A stretch of DNA of 47,929 bases from an uncultured bacterium (GTDB taxonomy: Bacteria > Verrucomicrobiota > Kiritimatiellia > PWTM01): positions 1-47,929 of the forward strand of contig CAKZPT010000072.1 in the NCBI GenBank assembly GCA_937139365.1, read 5' to 3'. Both the position numbers and the translations under genes were made by a program. The notes under the pieces were generated by a model, which saw only the letters and a list, made by a program, of their open reading frames with translations, made no database searches and was not told the DNA's origin. The first letter of the stretch is position 1; every line of letters begins with the position of its first letter. Shown in pieces: positions 47,381 through 47,929 of the stretch.

Positions 47381-47398
47381 CGCGCGCGTGCGCGCGCG
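47381..47398. repeat. Alternating CG/TG tract in the 16S-tRNA-Ala spacer
   Basis: 18 nt of strict pyrimidine-purine alternation (CGCGCGCGTG then CGCGCGCG), also nearly self-complementary. Such sequence can adopt Z-DNA or a hairpin in the rRNA precursor. No function can be assigned. Confidence 0.5.
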
Positions 47399-47435
47399 GT
47401 TATACTCTCCCGACCCGCTCTCGCGGGCCTGGATG

Positions 47436-47929
<494 letters not shown>

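Overview
The window is a GC-rich bacterial chromosome segment dominated by one of the most complete translation and transcription gene clusters a bacterium can have. The likely source is the PVC superphylum (Verrucomicrobiota or Kiritimatiellota). That placement is an inference from four things: a giant secreted protein with autotransporter-associated beta-strand repeats and a PEP-CTERM tail, the absence of ribosomal protein L30 from the spc cluster, a variant EF-Tu switch I loop, and zinc-type S4, S14 and L36. No mobile element, CRISPR array or defence system was seen.

Left arm (1-12242). A 5'-truncated larE-like gene (+) faces a secreted-protein group on the minus strand: a PEP-CTERM protein, a small secreted protein with two copies of one domain, and a ~6.7 kb repeat-rich PEP-CTERM gene. 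The large gene has an in-frame stop in its signal peptide and three frameshifts, so it is called a young pseudogene. It keeps a good promoter (8886-8913). A plus-strand operon cysS-tmk-holB follows.

Central arm (12452-43591, all minus strand). Transcribed right to left: tRNA-Thr, tuf, rpmG, tRNA-Trp, secE, nusG, rplK, rplA, rplJ, rplL, rpoB, rpoC, rpsL, rpsG, fusA, rpsJ, rplC, rplD, rplW, rplB, rpsS, rplV, rpsC, rplP, rpmC, rpsQ, rplN, rplX, rplE, rpsN, rpsH, rplF, rplR, rpsE, rplO, secY, adk, map, infA, rpmJ, rpsM, rpsK, rpsD, rpoA, rplQ. These are the L11/rpoBC, str, S10, spc and alpha operons of E. coli fused head to tail: 43 protein genes with gaps mostly under 25 nt and several ATGA or GTGA overlaps. 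A sigma70-like promoter (43656-43683) upstream of tRNA-Thr could start the unit. Weaker promoter-like sites sit before rpsL and rplV, and compact GC hairpins occupy most of the longer gaps.

Right arm (43711-47929, minus strand). An rRNA operon, 16S (3' part only), tRNA-Ala, tRNA-Ile, 23S, 5S, ends at a strong intrinsic terminator just before the tuf promoter.

Most of the window is ordinary housekeeping. The points worth a second look are the decaying giant secreted gene, the altered EF-Tu switch I, the IF-1 that lacks the usual h44-contacting basic loop together with a 16S helix 44 about 16 nt shorter than in E. coli, the missing rpmD, and a LarE whose upstream half does not look like LarE.
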